A stretch of 64,000 bases of DNA. It comes from Symbiodinium natans. Lineage: Eukaryota; Sar; Dinophyceae; Suessiales; Symbiodiniaceae. The stretch is from NCBI GenBank assembly GCA_905221605.1, contig CAJNDS010002286.1, positions 424,461 to 488,460 of the forward strand, given 5' to 3'. A program made the position numbers and the translations under genes. The stretch's first letter is position 1. Each line of letters begins with the position of its first letter. This document shows, piece after piece, positions 19,331 to 28,483 of the stretch. A model generated the notes under the pieces. The model had not been told where the DNA came from. It saw nothing but the letters and a program-made list of their open reading frames with translations, and did no database searches.

Positions 19331-19725
19331 CTGGAAAGTGCCTCATAGAGTTTGGAAGCAACATTCAGGAACAGACCAAAATCATATTATGGGACCCCGA
19401 TGATACTTTAGGGGGCTGCCATTGGAGGCTTGGTGTGCCTTAGTCCAGTCAGAATGTGTAGCTTGTTCCCCATGGACTTAGCTTCAGTGATCCCAACACC
19501 CTATACCCTAAACTTCTAAACCCCTTTTCCCTATACCTAAGCCCCAGATAAACCCCTCAACCCTTTTCCCTACACCCGAACCCTAAATAAACCGCTATAC
19601 CCGAACAAGTGAAGGCAAAAGCCACCTCCTAAACCCGAAACCCTTAACCCTAAACCCTAAGTCAGCTAGGCGGGCGGCAAAAAAAGAAACCCTAAAACCT
19701 AAACCCTAAACCCTAATTCTCATAG

Positions 19726-19805
19726 GTGCCCCCGGAGCTGATTGGCGATGTGGGCCTGGCGGGCGCGAAGGGCCCGCAGGGCAAGCAAGGTGCATCGGGC
19801 TCAGG
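19726..19805 (+). CDS. Collagen-like exon (Gly-X-Y)
   Basis: It lies between CCCTAAA and GTTCAAAGG…TTTAGGG, with the acceptor aattctcatag. It reads VPPELIGDVGLAGAKGPQGK then QGASGSG. From Gly at GDV the period-3 glycine (GDV GLA GAK GPQ GKQ GAS) is a short collagen-type stretch. Its exit phase (2) fits 22107-22197. Whether it is truly a collagen-repeat protein or a short chance run needs the rest of the gene. Confidence 0.5.
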
Positions 19806-20116
19806 GTTCAAAGGGTGGACTTAGGGTTTAGGGTTTATTGGGGTTTAGGGTTCAGGGTTTAGGGTTTATCATGTAGGGTTGAGGGTTTAGGGTTTAGCAT
19901 TCAACAGTTGGGGCCCAAAGAGTTGCGGGGCATACGAGCTTGGGGAAGATTCGGATGTTTGGGCATGAGACATGACTCTTGCTGGGCTTCCTAATGATTT
20001 TCTTGGTTAGCACAAGGAGCTTCAGTCTAGGGTTCTACTTGCAAGCAGGGCGCTGTGTTGTGACCTTCTTTTGCTACCATTGCCTGTTGCTGAGTCACTA
20101 TGGGACTATAGGAGGG

Positions 20117-20299
20117 ACCCTTATAAGGGACCTTGAGGGTTATTTGGGGGTTCTGTGGGGGCTACAGGGACTGTATAAGGTATATTGATATGTATGTATA
20201 TATGCATAATTATAATTATATATATATATATATCGTACATGTATAGGGGTTGTATAGGGGAAGAAGATCAAGGGTCCCTTCTTATACCGCTTAACAGCA
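20117..20299 (+). mobile_element. Family H element with TA-rich core
   Basis: AGGGACCCTTATAAGGGACC at the left and GGGTCCCTTCTTATACCGCTTAACAG at the right are largely complementary. A (TA)n core lies between them. Related copies lie at 20810-20940 and 44706-44960. Confidence 0.7.
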
Positions 20300-20527
20300 G
20301 GTGAATGTGGCGATCGAGGACGCGCTTCTGGGATCATGAGAAAAAACCCGCAATGCCGCGTCCAGGGGCGACGGACTAGAAGACCATGTCATGGATTTAG
20401 GGTTAGGGTTTAGGGTTACATTGACTTCAAAGTTGTTTGGAGACCGACGCGAAAAGTAGCCTTGGCCACCATTACATGTTTTAGCCGGTCCCTGGCATCC
20501 GTTCCGTGGCCCTACTGTGACGCCAGG

Positions 20528-20580
20528 GAAAAGACGAAGGCTTCGACAGCAATTCGAGAAGCCTCACGACACTTCCATAT
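20528..20580 (+). CDS. Exon candidate with GTAAGT donor
   Basis: The acceptor ctgtgacgccag and GTAAGTAG bound a segment open in all three frames; the preferred one reads KDEGFDSNSRSLTTLPYQ. Support rests mainly on the donor. Confidence 0.3.
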
Positions 20581-20809
20581 CAGGAGTAAGTAGATTTCAC
20601 GACCTGCGCTGCTTGGGGACTCTTCTGCAGTGGAGGAAGCAGCATGATTAGTGGTTTTGATCCTGGGGATTCGTCCTTTTTCAGCTGTTAGTCTCGGAAA
20701 CCCTACACCAAAAAAAACACCAGACCCAAGTCTGGCAGGACCCAGAGGCGAAAACTTCACCGTCGCAGCCAACGCAACGGAGGCCACATGAGTTTCAAGG
20801 GACGAAAGG

Positions 20810-20940
20810 AGGGACCCTATAAGGGACCTTAGGGGTAATTTAGGGGTAATTTAGGGGTATTAGGGGTTACATAGGGGAAGAAGACCAAGGGAAATAAGAT
20901 TCAGGGTCCCTTCTAGGGGTCCTTCCTTGTACCCCTTAAG
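20810..20940 (+). mobile_element. Family H element, copy 2
   Basis: GAGGGACCCTATAAGGGACC to GGGTCCCTTCTAGGGGTCC, with repeated TTAGGGGTAA inside. Confidence 0.65.
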
Positions 20941-21251
20941 AGTTCTAAGGTTTACATAGGACGCCATGAAGCAGGGAGGCGGGTCTCTTTGAGGAGACAT
21001 GTGCGTGATGTGCGAAGCAGGGTGGAAGTCCACGAAGGCTTTACGAAATAAACTGGGCGCTGTGGTCACTTATGACTTGTGCGTCTCTTGGGAAACTTAT
21101 TGACAACCCTCTTGGCATAGTTTTGCAAGAGTCCATAAAAAGCTATCCCCACTTCGCCTGTGTCTATTCTTCCGGCACTGCCGATGCTCTGCATGTTGGC
21201 AACTGAGCGGTTGTCAACTTGGCAAGAATGCCGCACTTTAGCGGCCGCAAG

Positions 21252-21440
21252 AATTTGTGTTTGTGTGTCCCCGTATTTCGGTTGGGGCTTGGCGGACTGT
21301 CGATGACATGTGCTTATTGCAACTTCACTGCCTTGCTTGTCAAGACCAAAGGGCAATACAAATCACATGGCGTTTATCAAGTATCGAAATGTCATACACC
21401 CACTTTTGCCTTCCAAGTGGAATCGTCTGGCTTACCCTAG
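21252..21440 (+). CDS. Exon-like open segment
   Basis: It reads LSMTCAYCNFTALLVKTKGQ then YKSHGVYQVSKCHTPTFAF after an AAG acceptor, ending in a stop just before a CCCTAAA block. A CxxC pair is present. The reverse strand is also open here (21066-21356), so the call is tentative. Confidence 0.3.
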   Translation, partial: NLCLCVPVFRLGLGGLSMTCAYCNFTALLVKTKGQYKSHGVYQVSKCHTPTFAFQVESSGLP

Positions 21441-21571
21441 CCCTAAACCCTAAACCCCAACCCTACACCCTAAGCCCTAAACCCTAAACCCTAAACCCTA
21501 GCCCCTAAACCCCACTGAGCTTTGCAACTGCTCGGCAACTCCCAGGCTAGAACCCCACAAGCCTGCTGCAG

Positions 21572-21640
21572 AAAAGTTGCCTCTGCGCACAGCTCAAGCT
21601 ATACTTGCAATGGAAGCTACATACGGCGTTCACCCCCTGA
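21572..21640 (+). CDS. Exon candidate, GC donor into CCCTAAA
   Basis: The acceptor gcctgctgcag and a donor GCCCTAAACC bound KLPLRTAQAILAMEATYGVH. It lies between two CCCTAAA blocks. Confidence 0.4.
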   Translation, partial: KSCLCAQLKLYLQWKLHTAFTP

Positions 21641-21704
21641 GCCCTAAACCCTAAACCCTAAACCCTAAACCCTAAACCCTAAACCCTAAACCCCTGTCTA
21701 TCAG

Positions 21705-21772
21705 AGAGTCTGCCCTGCAAGCCATCGGGCCGCATCCTTAAACCATCCCCGCATCTTCTGCACAAGGCTGTA
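21705..21772 (+). CDS. Exon candidate with GTGAGT donor
   Basis: The acceptor ctgtctatcag follows a CCCTAAA block and a consensus GTGAGT follows. It reads SLPCKPSGRILKPSPHLLHK. Phase-compatible with 21572-21640. Confidence 0.4.
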
Positions 21773-21959
21773 GTGAGTTTCATAGACCCTATAAGCCAAA
21801 GATGGCACAGATAAACCCTAAACCCGAAACCCTGAACAAGTCAATCCTACCCCCGGTTCCATAAGACCATAATCCCTAAAACCGTAACCCCTAAAACCCT
21901 AACCCCGAAATCCTTAAGCCTATGCCCCCCTTCCCTAAACCCTAATTGCCCTAATCCCT

Positions 21960-22100
21960 AAAACCCTACCGCCAAAACCCCAAACCCCAAACCCTAAACC
22001 CTAAACCCTAAGCCCTAAGCCCTAAGCCCCAAGCCCTAAACCCTAAACCCTAAACCCTAAACCCTAAACCCTAAACCCTAAACCCCACCTAACCCTGTCT
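21960..22100 (-). repeat. Telomere block (CCCTAAA)n
   Basis: CCCTAAG/CCCAAAC variants followed by about nine canonical units. Confidence 0.95.
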
Positions 22101-22106
22101 TGGAAG

Positions 22107-22197
22107 AGAGGATGCGGCGCAGCCTCCGCTGGAGTCCACTGTGGGCGTCACCCGCGCAATGTTGCTGCAGCTGGCCACCCGGGCCCGCACCGGGAGG
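22107..22197 (+). CDS. Exon 2 of a four-exon phase-compatible set
   Basis: It lies between CCCTAAA (to 22100) and a GTAAAG donor leading to TTTAGGG. It reads EDAAQPPLESTVGVTRAMLL then QLATRARTGR. Entry phase 2 matches 19726-19805 and exit phase 0 matches 23015-23080. Confidence 0.55.
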
Positions 22198-22204
22198 GTA
22201 AAGT

Positions 22205-22350
22205 TTCAGGGTTTAGAGTTTAGGGTTTAGGGTTAGGGTTTAGGGTTTAGGGTTTAGGGTTTAGGGTTTAGGGTTTAGGGTTTAGGGTTTAGGGTTTAGG
22301 GTTTAGGGTTTAGGGTTTAGGGTTTGGGGTTTGGGGTTTGGGGTTTAGGT
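22205..22350 (+). repeat. Telomere block (TTTAGGG)n
   Basis: About 17 units grading to TTTGGGG at the 3' end. Confidence 0.97.
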
Positions 22351-22358
22351 TTGCAAAG

Positions 22359-22446
22359 GGTGTCGGGCGTAGGGCCGAGTGCACGGGCCTCTTGGCAGTC
22401 TTCCGGCGTCACCTGCCGTCCGGCTTCAAGAAAGAAGGGGTTGAGG
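22359..22446 (+). CDS. Exon candidate within a large intron
   Basis: The acceptor gtttgcaaag and a GTCTCAAG donor bound GVGRRAECTGLLAVFRRHLP then SGFKKEGVE. The exit phase fits 22574. It competes with the simpler chain 22107 to 23015. Confidence 0.3.
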
Positions 22447-22573
22447 GTCTCAAGTTTAGGCCTACGAGACCGCGTCGCATAGATTGCCCGTTGTGTCTTT
22501 GCTCCACACGTCGACTGCAAAACGCGCGGCTCGCGATGCGTTTCCTTGCTAGTGGAGAAAGAATGACTACTAG

Positions 22574-22906
22574 GAAGAGATTCAGAGTCAGGTCAAGCAG
22601 TCGCAGAATCGCAGAAGAAGGAGATCAGCCTTCATGCTTCCTTGTGGCCAACCAGCATGACTCAGATGGAGCTAGCGAAGATGAATGTGGCGGATGACGA
22701 CGGCTATGCGCTCTTTTCGTGGCTCTCTGGCTCAAACTGGAGCTATCACCCGACCAACGAGCGAAAGTCTCAGAAATGACAGAGCTGATCGCAGAGAGGC
22801 TGTGTATGAGCAGACGGCAAGAGCAGGAGGAAATGATCAAGCGGTTGCATTTCGTCAGCTCAAAAGCGTGTACTGTGTATCCGTACCGGACAATCGGAAT
22901 CTGCAG
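22574..22906 (+). pseudogene. Coding-like segment with a one-base frame break
   Basis: The first frame reads SQKKEISLHASLWPTSMTQM, then LAKMNVADDDGYALF. At the TTTT run 22714-22717 the protein-like frame moves by one base and continues LKLELSPDQRAKVSEMTELI, then AERLCMSRRQEQEEMIKRLH, to a CAG|GTGTTT donor. The second half is a predicted amphipathic, coiled-coil-like helix. Either a homopolymer sequencing error or a real pseudo-exon. Confidence 0.45.
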
Positions 22907-23014
22907 GTGTTTCGCTGCACCCTAAACCCTAAACCCTAAACCCTAAACCCTAAACCCTAAACCCTAAACCCCCTTTTCGCTCAGCCTTGACCTTGAGCTC
23001 CTCTTTGATCTCAG

Positions 23015-23080
23015 AGCCCTCAGCAAGTGGTCGGCCTGATCCAGGCGATTCGGGGTGATACTTCCGCTACGCTGGTCCGG
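23015..23080 (+). CDS. Exon 3 of a four-exon phase-compatible set
   Basis: The acceptor ctttgatctcag follows CCCTAAA; the segment ends at GTTTGGGGTTTAGGG. It reads SPQQVVGLIQAIRGDTSATL then VR, exactly 22 codons in phase 0. Unknown family. Confidence 0.55.
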
Positions 23081-23151
23081 GTTTGGGGTTTAGGGTTTAG
23101 GGTTTAGGGTTTAGGGTTTAGGGTTTCGGGTTTCGGGTTTGGGGTATATAG

Positions 23152-23269
23152 AGTCCCGACATTGTCGTACGTACGGCCACGATCCGTTGGCGTGTCCGGG
23201 ACGAGCAGACGCTTCGCACTCGCCTTTCTGCGTGCCGCGCTCCGCGTCCCTCTCTTCTCGTACTCGAAG
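23152..23269 (+). CDS. Exon-like open segment, Arg-rich
   Basis: It follows a TATAG acceptor after a TTTAGGG block and reads SPDIVVRTATIRWRVRDEQT then LRTRLSACRAPRPSLLVLE, with a GTACATCC donor. It lies where the four-exon chain needs an intron, so it may be chance. Confidence 0.25.
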
Positions 23270-23502
23270 GTACATCCTAGGTAGGATAATCAAGGGAGAC
23301 CCTTAAGAAGGAACCCTTCTGAACCCTCTTCTGGCTCTCTTAAACAGGGACCTTATTCAGAGGGTCAAAATCCCCAAGGGTCCCCCTAATCAAGCACATG
23401 GGTGTTTAGAAGTAGGGTTGAAAAAGCTGTGAGTCCCCTAAACTATAGCTAGCCCTAAACCCTAAACCCTAAACCCTAAACCCTAAACCCTAAACCCCGC
23501 AG

Positions 23503-23616
23503 AATTCATGCAAGGTCCTCTTCAATGCGGTCTGCTTGGGCTTCATTTACTTCAGCCTGAAGAAGCGGATCGCTCTGGTGGAGCAAGTTCAGCAGGCGAT
23601 CGACCAGGCCAACTGA
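23503..23616 (+). CDS. Exon 4 (possibly last) of the four-exon set
   Basis: It lies between CCCTAAA…cccgcag and GTGTAGGGTTTAGGG. It reads NSCKVLFNAVCLGFIYFSLK then KRIALVEQVQQAIDQAN and TGA: a short hydrophobic segment followed by an amphipathic helix. The TGA is either the stop codon or part of a GA donor (T|GAGTGT). Entry phase 0 fits the previous exon. Confidence 0.55.
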   Translation, partial: NSCKVLFNAVCLGFIYFSLKKRIALVEQVQQAIDQAN

Positions 23617-23814
23617 GTGTAGGGTTTAGGGTTTCGGGTTTAGGGTTTAGGGCTTAGGGTTTCGGGTTTAGGGTTTATGGCTTAGGGTTTAGGGTTTAGG
23701 GTTTAGCAGTTTTTGAGCTCAGAGGGGTTCTTCTGGCGGTTATGCGCTGAACGGTTCTGAATGATTGGTGAGGGCTTAGGGTTTAGGGTTTAAGTTTTAT
23801 TGTTTGGGGTTTAG

Positions 23815-23936
23815 GGTTGGAGGGAGCGTGCGATGCACCAAGCACACCACAGATTTCAAGAAGCAGCTTCTTGAGAAGGTGGTCGACGAGTCCTACTTGT
23901 CCATGAGCTTCACAATTGCCGCTTGGGCTCTCTGTG
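23815..23936 (+). CDS. Exon candidate ending at a family A element
   Basis: It reads VRCTKHTTDFKKQLLEKVVD then ESYLSMSFTIAAWALC, ending TGTG|GCTTAC. The GC donor is the first two bases of the family A element, as at 2429. It begins within the end of a TTTAGGG block. Confidence 0.45.
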
Positions 23937-24036
23937 GCTTACTTCTCCAACAGCTGAACTTTAAACTTTTTGGGTTTCCTTATTTAGTAAGAATAAAAAG
24001 TTTAACCTTTTTTCCCTTGATTATTGGAGAAGTAAG
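23937..24036 (+). mobile_element. Family A element, copy 2
   Basis: A 100-bp element with perfect 13-bp terminal inverted repeats (23938-23950 and 24024-24036) starting GC and ending AG. It is immediately followed by a family J element. Confidence 0.8.
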
Positions 24037-24039
24037 GTG

Positions 24040-24146
24040 GTGCTTTACTGCAACTTTAGATCCTCAACCTTTTTGGGCTTGCTGGGTTTCTTAATATATG
24101 GCAGCTAAAAGTTAAATTTATAGCTACCCTGCTAAGTGCAGCCAAG
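24040..24146 (+). mobile_element. Family J element, copy 2
   Basis: From GTGCTTTACTGCAACTTTAG to GTGCAGCCAAG, directly abutting a family A element. Confidence 0.7.
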
Positions 24147-24292
24147 CTCAGCCAAGGGGCTGTGCTTCGCAGTTGGCTTGCAGGTTTTTGGTTAGTTGTT
24201 CATTTTTGTTGGGGCGATTTTCTTCGGTTCAGGGTCTCTTTTCAGTCTTTCTGGGTTCCCCAGACATGTTTATAAGCCAACAAAGAATAAAG

Positions 24293-24412
24293 CTGTTGGA
24301 CCCAGAAGTTACAGGTGTACCCGATCTTAGCTACTGACCTGAAAGAAGGGTACCGGGGTGCCCCTCAATATATACCCAGAACGGTTACCCGGATTTTCGG
24401 AATCCCCCACAT
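24293..24412 (+). CDS. Exon candidate, 40 codons
   Basis: The acceptor aagaataaag and a GTAAACC donor bound WTQKLQVYPILATDLKEGYR then GAPQYIPRTVTRIFGIPH. An overlapping frame (FLGSPDMFISQQRIKLL) is also open. Confidence 0.35.
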
Positions 24413-24630
24413 GTAAACCTAAATCGCAAGCCCTAAACCCAGAATATAAGCCCTAAGCGAAAAAGTCGAGAAGTGTACCAAAAGTCCTTAAACCCTAAAA
24501 CCTGCTGCCGCAGAGAGTGCTTGCAGAAACGCGAAACCCTAAACCCTAAGCCCTAAACCCTAAACCCTAAACCCTAAGCCCTAAACCCTAAACCCTAAAC
24601 CCTAAACCTTCAACTCGAACTGCGCAAAAG

Positions 24631-24710
24631 GTCAATGTCTCCTACCCGGACGTGGAGGCGACCGGAAGCGCGCAGGCCTTTGAAGCCTTGGTGCCTCTGC
24701 TGAATCACCA
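24631..24710 (+). CDS. Exon candidate between telomere blocks
   Basis: The acceptor ctgcgcaaaag follows CCCTAAA; the GC donor runs into GCGTTTAGAG. It reads VNVSYPDVEATGSAQAFEAL then VPLLNH. Clean and protein-like; unknown family. Exit phase fits 24982-25009. Confidence 0.5.
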
Positions 24711-24981
24711 GCGTTTAGAGTTTAAGGTTTGGGGGATTGGGGTTTAGGGTTTAGGGTTTAGGGTTTAAGGTTTAGGGTGTAGGGTTTGGGGTTTAGGGTT
24801 TAGGGTTTTCTCGACATGATGGGCGCGCATTAGCATGAGCAAGGGCGCCCACTAAAAGGATTGAGTTGAGGGTTTAGCCTGATGCGAAACCGTTTAGAGT
24901 TTAGGGTTTAGGGTTTACGGTTTAGGATTTAGGGTTTAGGGTTTAGGGTTTAGCAAGTCGAGAATCCTAAGAACGCCGCAG

Positions 24982-25009
24982 GTGCATAGTAGGATACTCC
25001 GGTACCTGG
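24982..25009 (+). CDS. Short exon candidate between TTTAGGG blocks
   Basis: The acceptor aacgccgcag and GTTTAGGG bound CIVGYSGTW. Entry phase 2 matches 24631-24710. Confidence 0.4.
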
Positions 25010-25119
25010 GTTTAGGGTTTGGGGTTTAGGGTTTAGGGTTTAGATATTCCGACCCTTGGTATTCACGTCTCACGTCTCCCATGCAGCGCCCGTGACTTTT
25101 GGGCGCAACCTGCAGTCAG

Positions 25120-25316
25120 TTAGGGTTTAGGATTTAGGGTTAAGGTTCAGGGTTCAGGGTTCAGGGTTTAGGGTTTAGGGTTTAGGGTTTAGGGTTTAGG
25201 GTTTAGGGTTTAGGGTTTAGGGTTTAGGGTTTAGGGTTTAGGGTTTAGGGTTTAGGGTTTAGGGTTTAGGGTTTAGGGTTTAGGGTTTAGGGTTTAGGGT
25301 TTAGGGTTTAGGGTTC
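25120..25316 (+). repeat. Telomere block (TTTAGGG)n, longest perfect run
   Basis: After a few TTCAGGG variants, about 22 consecutive canonical units. Confidence 0.98.
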
Positions 25317-25384
25317 TTACAGAAAAGGATTAGTTGATAGGCGTAGGGCTTCAGGACTAGAGGTTAATGAAGGGTTTAGGGCGA

Positions 25385-25566
25385 AAAGGTGCCCTGCATG
25401 TTGGGACTCCCAAGATGCACTTGCGTACAGGGCCAAAGGTTTCACAAGGGCACCTGTTGTGTTGGTTTATGCTTTTCGTCCAAGAGGATTCAATGCCGTT
25501 TTTTTTTTCAGATGCCTGTTCATGTCCGAAGCCTACAACCACCTTAAACCTCAATCTGAACCTTAA
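25385..25566 (+). CDS. Open segment with stop, unknown
   Basis: One frame reads RCPACWDSQDALAYRAKGFT, then RAPVVLVYAFRPRGFNAVFF and ends LKPQSEP with a stop. It has a CxxC pair. It starts just after a short TTTAGGG tract; the T9 run inside it could instead be a polypyrimidine tract for an AG at 25511. Confidence 0.3.
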
Positions 25567-25744
25567 AGGAATCTCAAGGATAGACAACGCCCCTGCGATA
25601 CGTCTGAACATGCGGTTTAGGCCCTCATGGCCCTCGTGGCCCTAAACCCCAAATCCTTTCCCCTAAACCCTATAACCCTAAACCCGAAAGCCCCCAAAAC
25701 CTAAAACCCCCAGCCCAGCGCACCTTGGCAAAGTGCAAAAGTGT

Positions 25745-25860
25745 CCCTAAACCCTAAACCCCTAACCCTAAACCCTAAACCCTAAACCCTAAACCCTAAA
25801 CCCTAAACCCTAAACCCTAAACCCTAAACAACAAACAACCCTAAACCCTAAACCCTAAAC
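25745..25860 (-). repeat. Telomere block (CCCTAAA)n
   Basis: Two runs separated by ACAACAAACAA. Confidence 0.96.
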
Positions 25861-25876
25861 CACTGGCCTGCTTGAG

Positions 25877-25922
25877 GTGCTGGATGCCTTAGCACGCGCG
25901 GCCATTGCTGGTGGAGCCACAG
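25877..25922 (+). CDS. Exon 1 of a nine-exon phase-compatible set
   Basis: It lies between CCCTAAA and a GTCCCTCC donor, with acceptor ctgcttgag. It reads VLDALARAAIAGGAT. Exit phase 1 matches 27005-27133. Confidence 0.5.
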
Positions 25923-26510
25923 GTCCCTCCGACAAAGCCCCCCACAAAAAAAATAGGGGGTTGGGGGGTTGAGGGTTTAGGGTTTAGGGTTTAGGTTGAA
26001 GCTGTTGAAAGAGCTGCGGGGGTTTTGGATTGTGGGTTTAGGGCTTAAAGGGCTTGGGCGTCATCTTTGGCTGTTGCCTGTGCAGACTTGCCAAACTCCC
26101 ACTCTAAATCAAGCCCAAGTCTCTTCAACATCGGCTTCTTGGCATGTGGGGGTCGACAAAATCGCAGGCAAGGGGGGCGTACGATACTCAGGGACCCCCT
26201 AATTTTGATCTCCAATTTGTAGGATCCCCTCGTTGAATAAGGAACCTTCAAAAGGTACCCTGACATCCTAAACGGACCTCCATGTAAGGGACACCCAAGT
26301 CCAAAGCCCAATTTGCCCGAACCAGCGGAGCTTCCCGCCATTTCAATGATCGCTATGTGCCGCTGACGTGAAGACGAAAAGTCACGCGGGTAGCGCAACA
26401 AGGCCAAGCTAGGCTTTTACTTACATTGAAGCACATATATAATCTGAACAGATGTTAGTTTCTCAAAATAAGCAGCTTTCCAGGCATCACGTCCGAGAAC
26501 GCGGCAGTTG

Positions 26511-26734
26511 CCATGGGCGAAGGTGAAGGCGACAGACGCTCGGCCAACGCCTGCCAACACTGGGGCGGTTGGACAGGGGGTGATGCGTCATTTCGGGCTT
26601 TGACAAAAATTGCTGTAACTGGGGGGGGGGGGGGGGGGGGCGCATCAAATGCACAAGTGCTAGACGCAAGTTTGCCACTTTGTGGCGTGGGACCCGCCCG
26701 TCATGTTGCGCAAATGTATGACCACATCCATTAA
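26511..26734 (+). CDS. Open segment with poly-Gly run
   Basis: One frame from 26511 to a TAA reads SANACQHWGGWTGGDASFRA, then LTKIAVT, a poly-Gly run from a G18 homopolymer, and LPLCGVGPARHVAQMYDHIH. It lies inside a large intron of the nine-exon set, so it is probably not coding. Confidence 0.2.
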
Positions 26735-26771
26735 GTGCTTAGTTTTGTAAGTTTGTGCAATTCTCAGACAG

Positions 26772-26887
26772 TCCAGTGGGATCTGACTGGTTCCTTCCGT
26801 AGCACATTCGGAGGGAAGCGATCTCGATTAACCGTCATAGCTCTATGCCGTTCAAGCCCTCGCCAGCACGTCCCTATACTGTATCCG
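26772..26887 (+). CDS. Exon candidate with donor at GTCCCTAAACCC
   Basis: The acceptor tctcagacag and a donor leading into CCCTAAA bound QWDLTGSFRSTFGGKRSRLT then VIALCRSSPRQHVPILYP. Unknown. Confidence 0.35.
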
Positions 26888-27004
26888 GTCCCTAAACCCG
26901 AAACCCTAAACCCTAAACCCTAAACCCTAAACCCTAAACCCTAAACCCTAAACCCTAAACCCTTTTGCACCCAAGTGAGATCAAAGCTCAACCTGGATGC
27001 TGAG

Positions 27005-27133
27005 GCACCCTTGTCTCTGCGACGATGAGCGCGCCGGAGGGCATGACGTCCGCGAAGCTCCAGCAGGCTGGGGGCAAACTTGTATACTTGGGAGCCTGGG
27101 AGCCTGCAGAAAGGCACCCAGAGCTGGCGGAGG
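27005..27133 (+). CDS. Exon 2 of the nine-exon set
   Basis: The acceptor ggatgctgag and a GTTTGCGGGGTTTAGGG donor bound GTLVSATMSAPEGMTSAKLQ, then QAGGKLVYLGAWEPAERHPE. It sits between CCCTAAA and TTTAGGG. Strongly protein-like; unknown family. Confidence 0.55.
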
Positions 27134-27264
27134 GTTTGCGGGGTTTAGGGTTTAGGTTTAGGGCTTAGGGTTTAGGGCTTAGGGTTTGGGTTCAGGGTTT
27201 AGGGTTTTTGGGGTCCTGGCTGGATACCTGCTTGTGTTCGTCCTTTCCATTCCAACCCTCCCAG

Positions 27265-27309
27265 CACCTTGAACTTGTTGAAAGGGAGTTGATGATGTTT
27301 GTTTGCCAA
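27265..27309 (+). CDS. Exon candidate with GA donor
   Basis: The acceptor caaccctcccag and donor GAAACCCTAA bound HLELVERELMMFVCQ. It does not fit the phase of the nine-exon set. Confidence 0.3.
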
Positions 27310-27928
27310 GAAACCCTAAACCCTGAACCCTAAACCCTGAAATCTTCAGGTTCTCCTAGATGCTTCACTGAAACATGCTGGTTCCAGAGCTCTTGTAAAC
27401 GCATGAGACATGGTTCAAATCTTCGCGGCCACCAGGGCGGACCCCTCAACGCAATACTTCTTGGCGAAAGAGCAAGTAGGGTCTGGTGAGGTAGTGTGCT
27501 GCTATGTTGAGTTGAAGCAGCAGACGCGTTTCAGATAGAGGCCAGGGGTTGTGTTTCATCAAGATGTTTTAAGGGTAGGCATTTGGTGCCCTGACAGTTC
27601 GCGTCTAATACGCAGAAGCTGAGGGGCTACCAGCTAAACCCAATCCACAGGTCCGACTGCAGACAACTTTCTGCGATACAAAAAATAGAAGGTCCCTATA
27701 TAAAAAAAAAAACCTCGGTAACTTATTCAGCCATAAACTCCCGAAGCCTTGGACCCTACACTCTTTATGACATGTTGGGTGTCAGGCTTTGACAAGCAGC
27801 AGTTCAGCCTGCAAACCCCCTTAAGGGAAAGGATTTTGGGGATACGCTACCAAGCAAGTAGCCCTACCCTAAACCCTAAACCCTAAACCCTAAACCCTAG
27901 ACCGTCCCGCGAACGTCCCTTCTTTCAG

Positions 27929-28025
27929 ATTTCAAGCCTTCGGCATACGCAGGCCATGCAGAGCGGGCAGTTGCAGGCTCGACGGTCTCGATGAACCTGT
28001 TCAGAGGGGCGTCGTCTTACATCAT
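27929..28025 (+). CDS. Exon 3 of the nine-exon set
   Basis: The acceptor cccttctttcag follows CCCTAAA; the donor is GCCCTAAACC. It reads FKPSAYAGHAERAVAGSTVS then MNLFRGASSYI. Entry phase 1 and exit phase 2 fit both neighbours. Confidence 0.5.
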
Positions 28026-28130
28026 GCCCTAAACCCCTAAACCCCTAAACCCTAAACCACTAAACCCCTAAACCCTAAACCCTAAACCCTAAACCTCTGA
28101 AGCCGAAACCGGACGAGTTCGCGCAGTCAG

Positions 28131-28169
28131 TGAGGCCACCAACCTTGCACAGTATTCCCTGATTGCCAT
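28131..28169 (+). CDS. Exon 4 of the nine-exon set
   Basis: The acceptor gcgcagtcag and a GTGTAG donor bound EATNLAQYSLIA. Phase 2 on both sides. Confidence 0.45.
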
Positions 28170-28205
28170 GTGTAGTTAACTGTCAAGAAGCCGTGAGATT
28201 TTCAG

Positions 28206-28230
28206 CTTCTTCCGAAGTGGCATCCCCCAT
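28206..28230 (+). CDS. Exon 5 of the nine-exon set
   Basis: The acceptor gtgagattttcag and a GTGCTTC donor bound FFRSGIPH. The preceding intron would be only 36 bp. Confidence 0.4.
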
Positions 28231-28322
28231 GTGCTTCAACCCTACACCCTAAACCTCAATCCCTAAACCCTAAACCTTAAGCCGAGGGGGGGGGGGGGGA
28301 CATGGGCTATTCGCATGCCCAG

Positions 28323-28387
28323 TCGATGCTTCCTCCAGCTGTGGACGCAGCGAAGGGCGCCGAAAGCTTCAAGAAGGGACTCTTGAT
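28323..28387 (+). CDS. Exon 6 of the nine-exon set
   Basis: It lies between CCCTAAA/poly-G and a GTGAAAAA donor before TTTAGGG. It reads SMLPPAVDAAKGAESFKKGL. Phase 0 entry fits exon 5. Confidence 0.5.
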
Positions 28388-28445
28388 GTGAAAAATCTAG
28401 GGTTTAGGGTTTAGGGTTTAGGGTTGAGGGTTGAGGGTTTAGGGA

Positions 28446-28446
<1 letters not shown>

Positions 28447-28482
<36 letters not shown>
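28447..28482. repeat. Poly-G tract
   Basis: A run of more than 30 G directly after a TTTAGGG block. Confidence 0.95.

Positions 28483-28483
<1 letters not shown>

Noticed and set aside
21066-21356. 96-codon reverse-strand ORF
   Set aside because: It reads plausibly in part (SIGSAGRIDTGEVGIAFYGL), but it overlaps open plus-strand frames and has no splice signals or start context that favour it.
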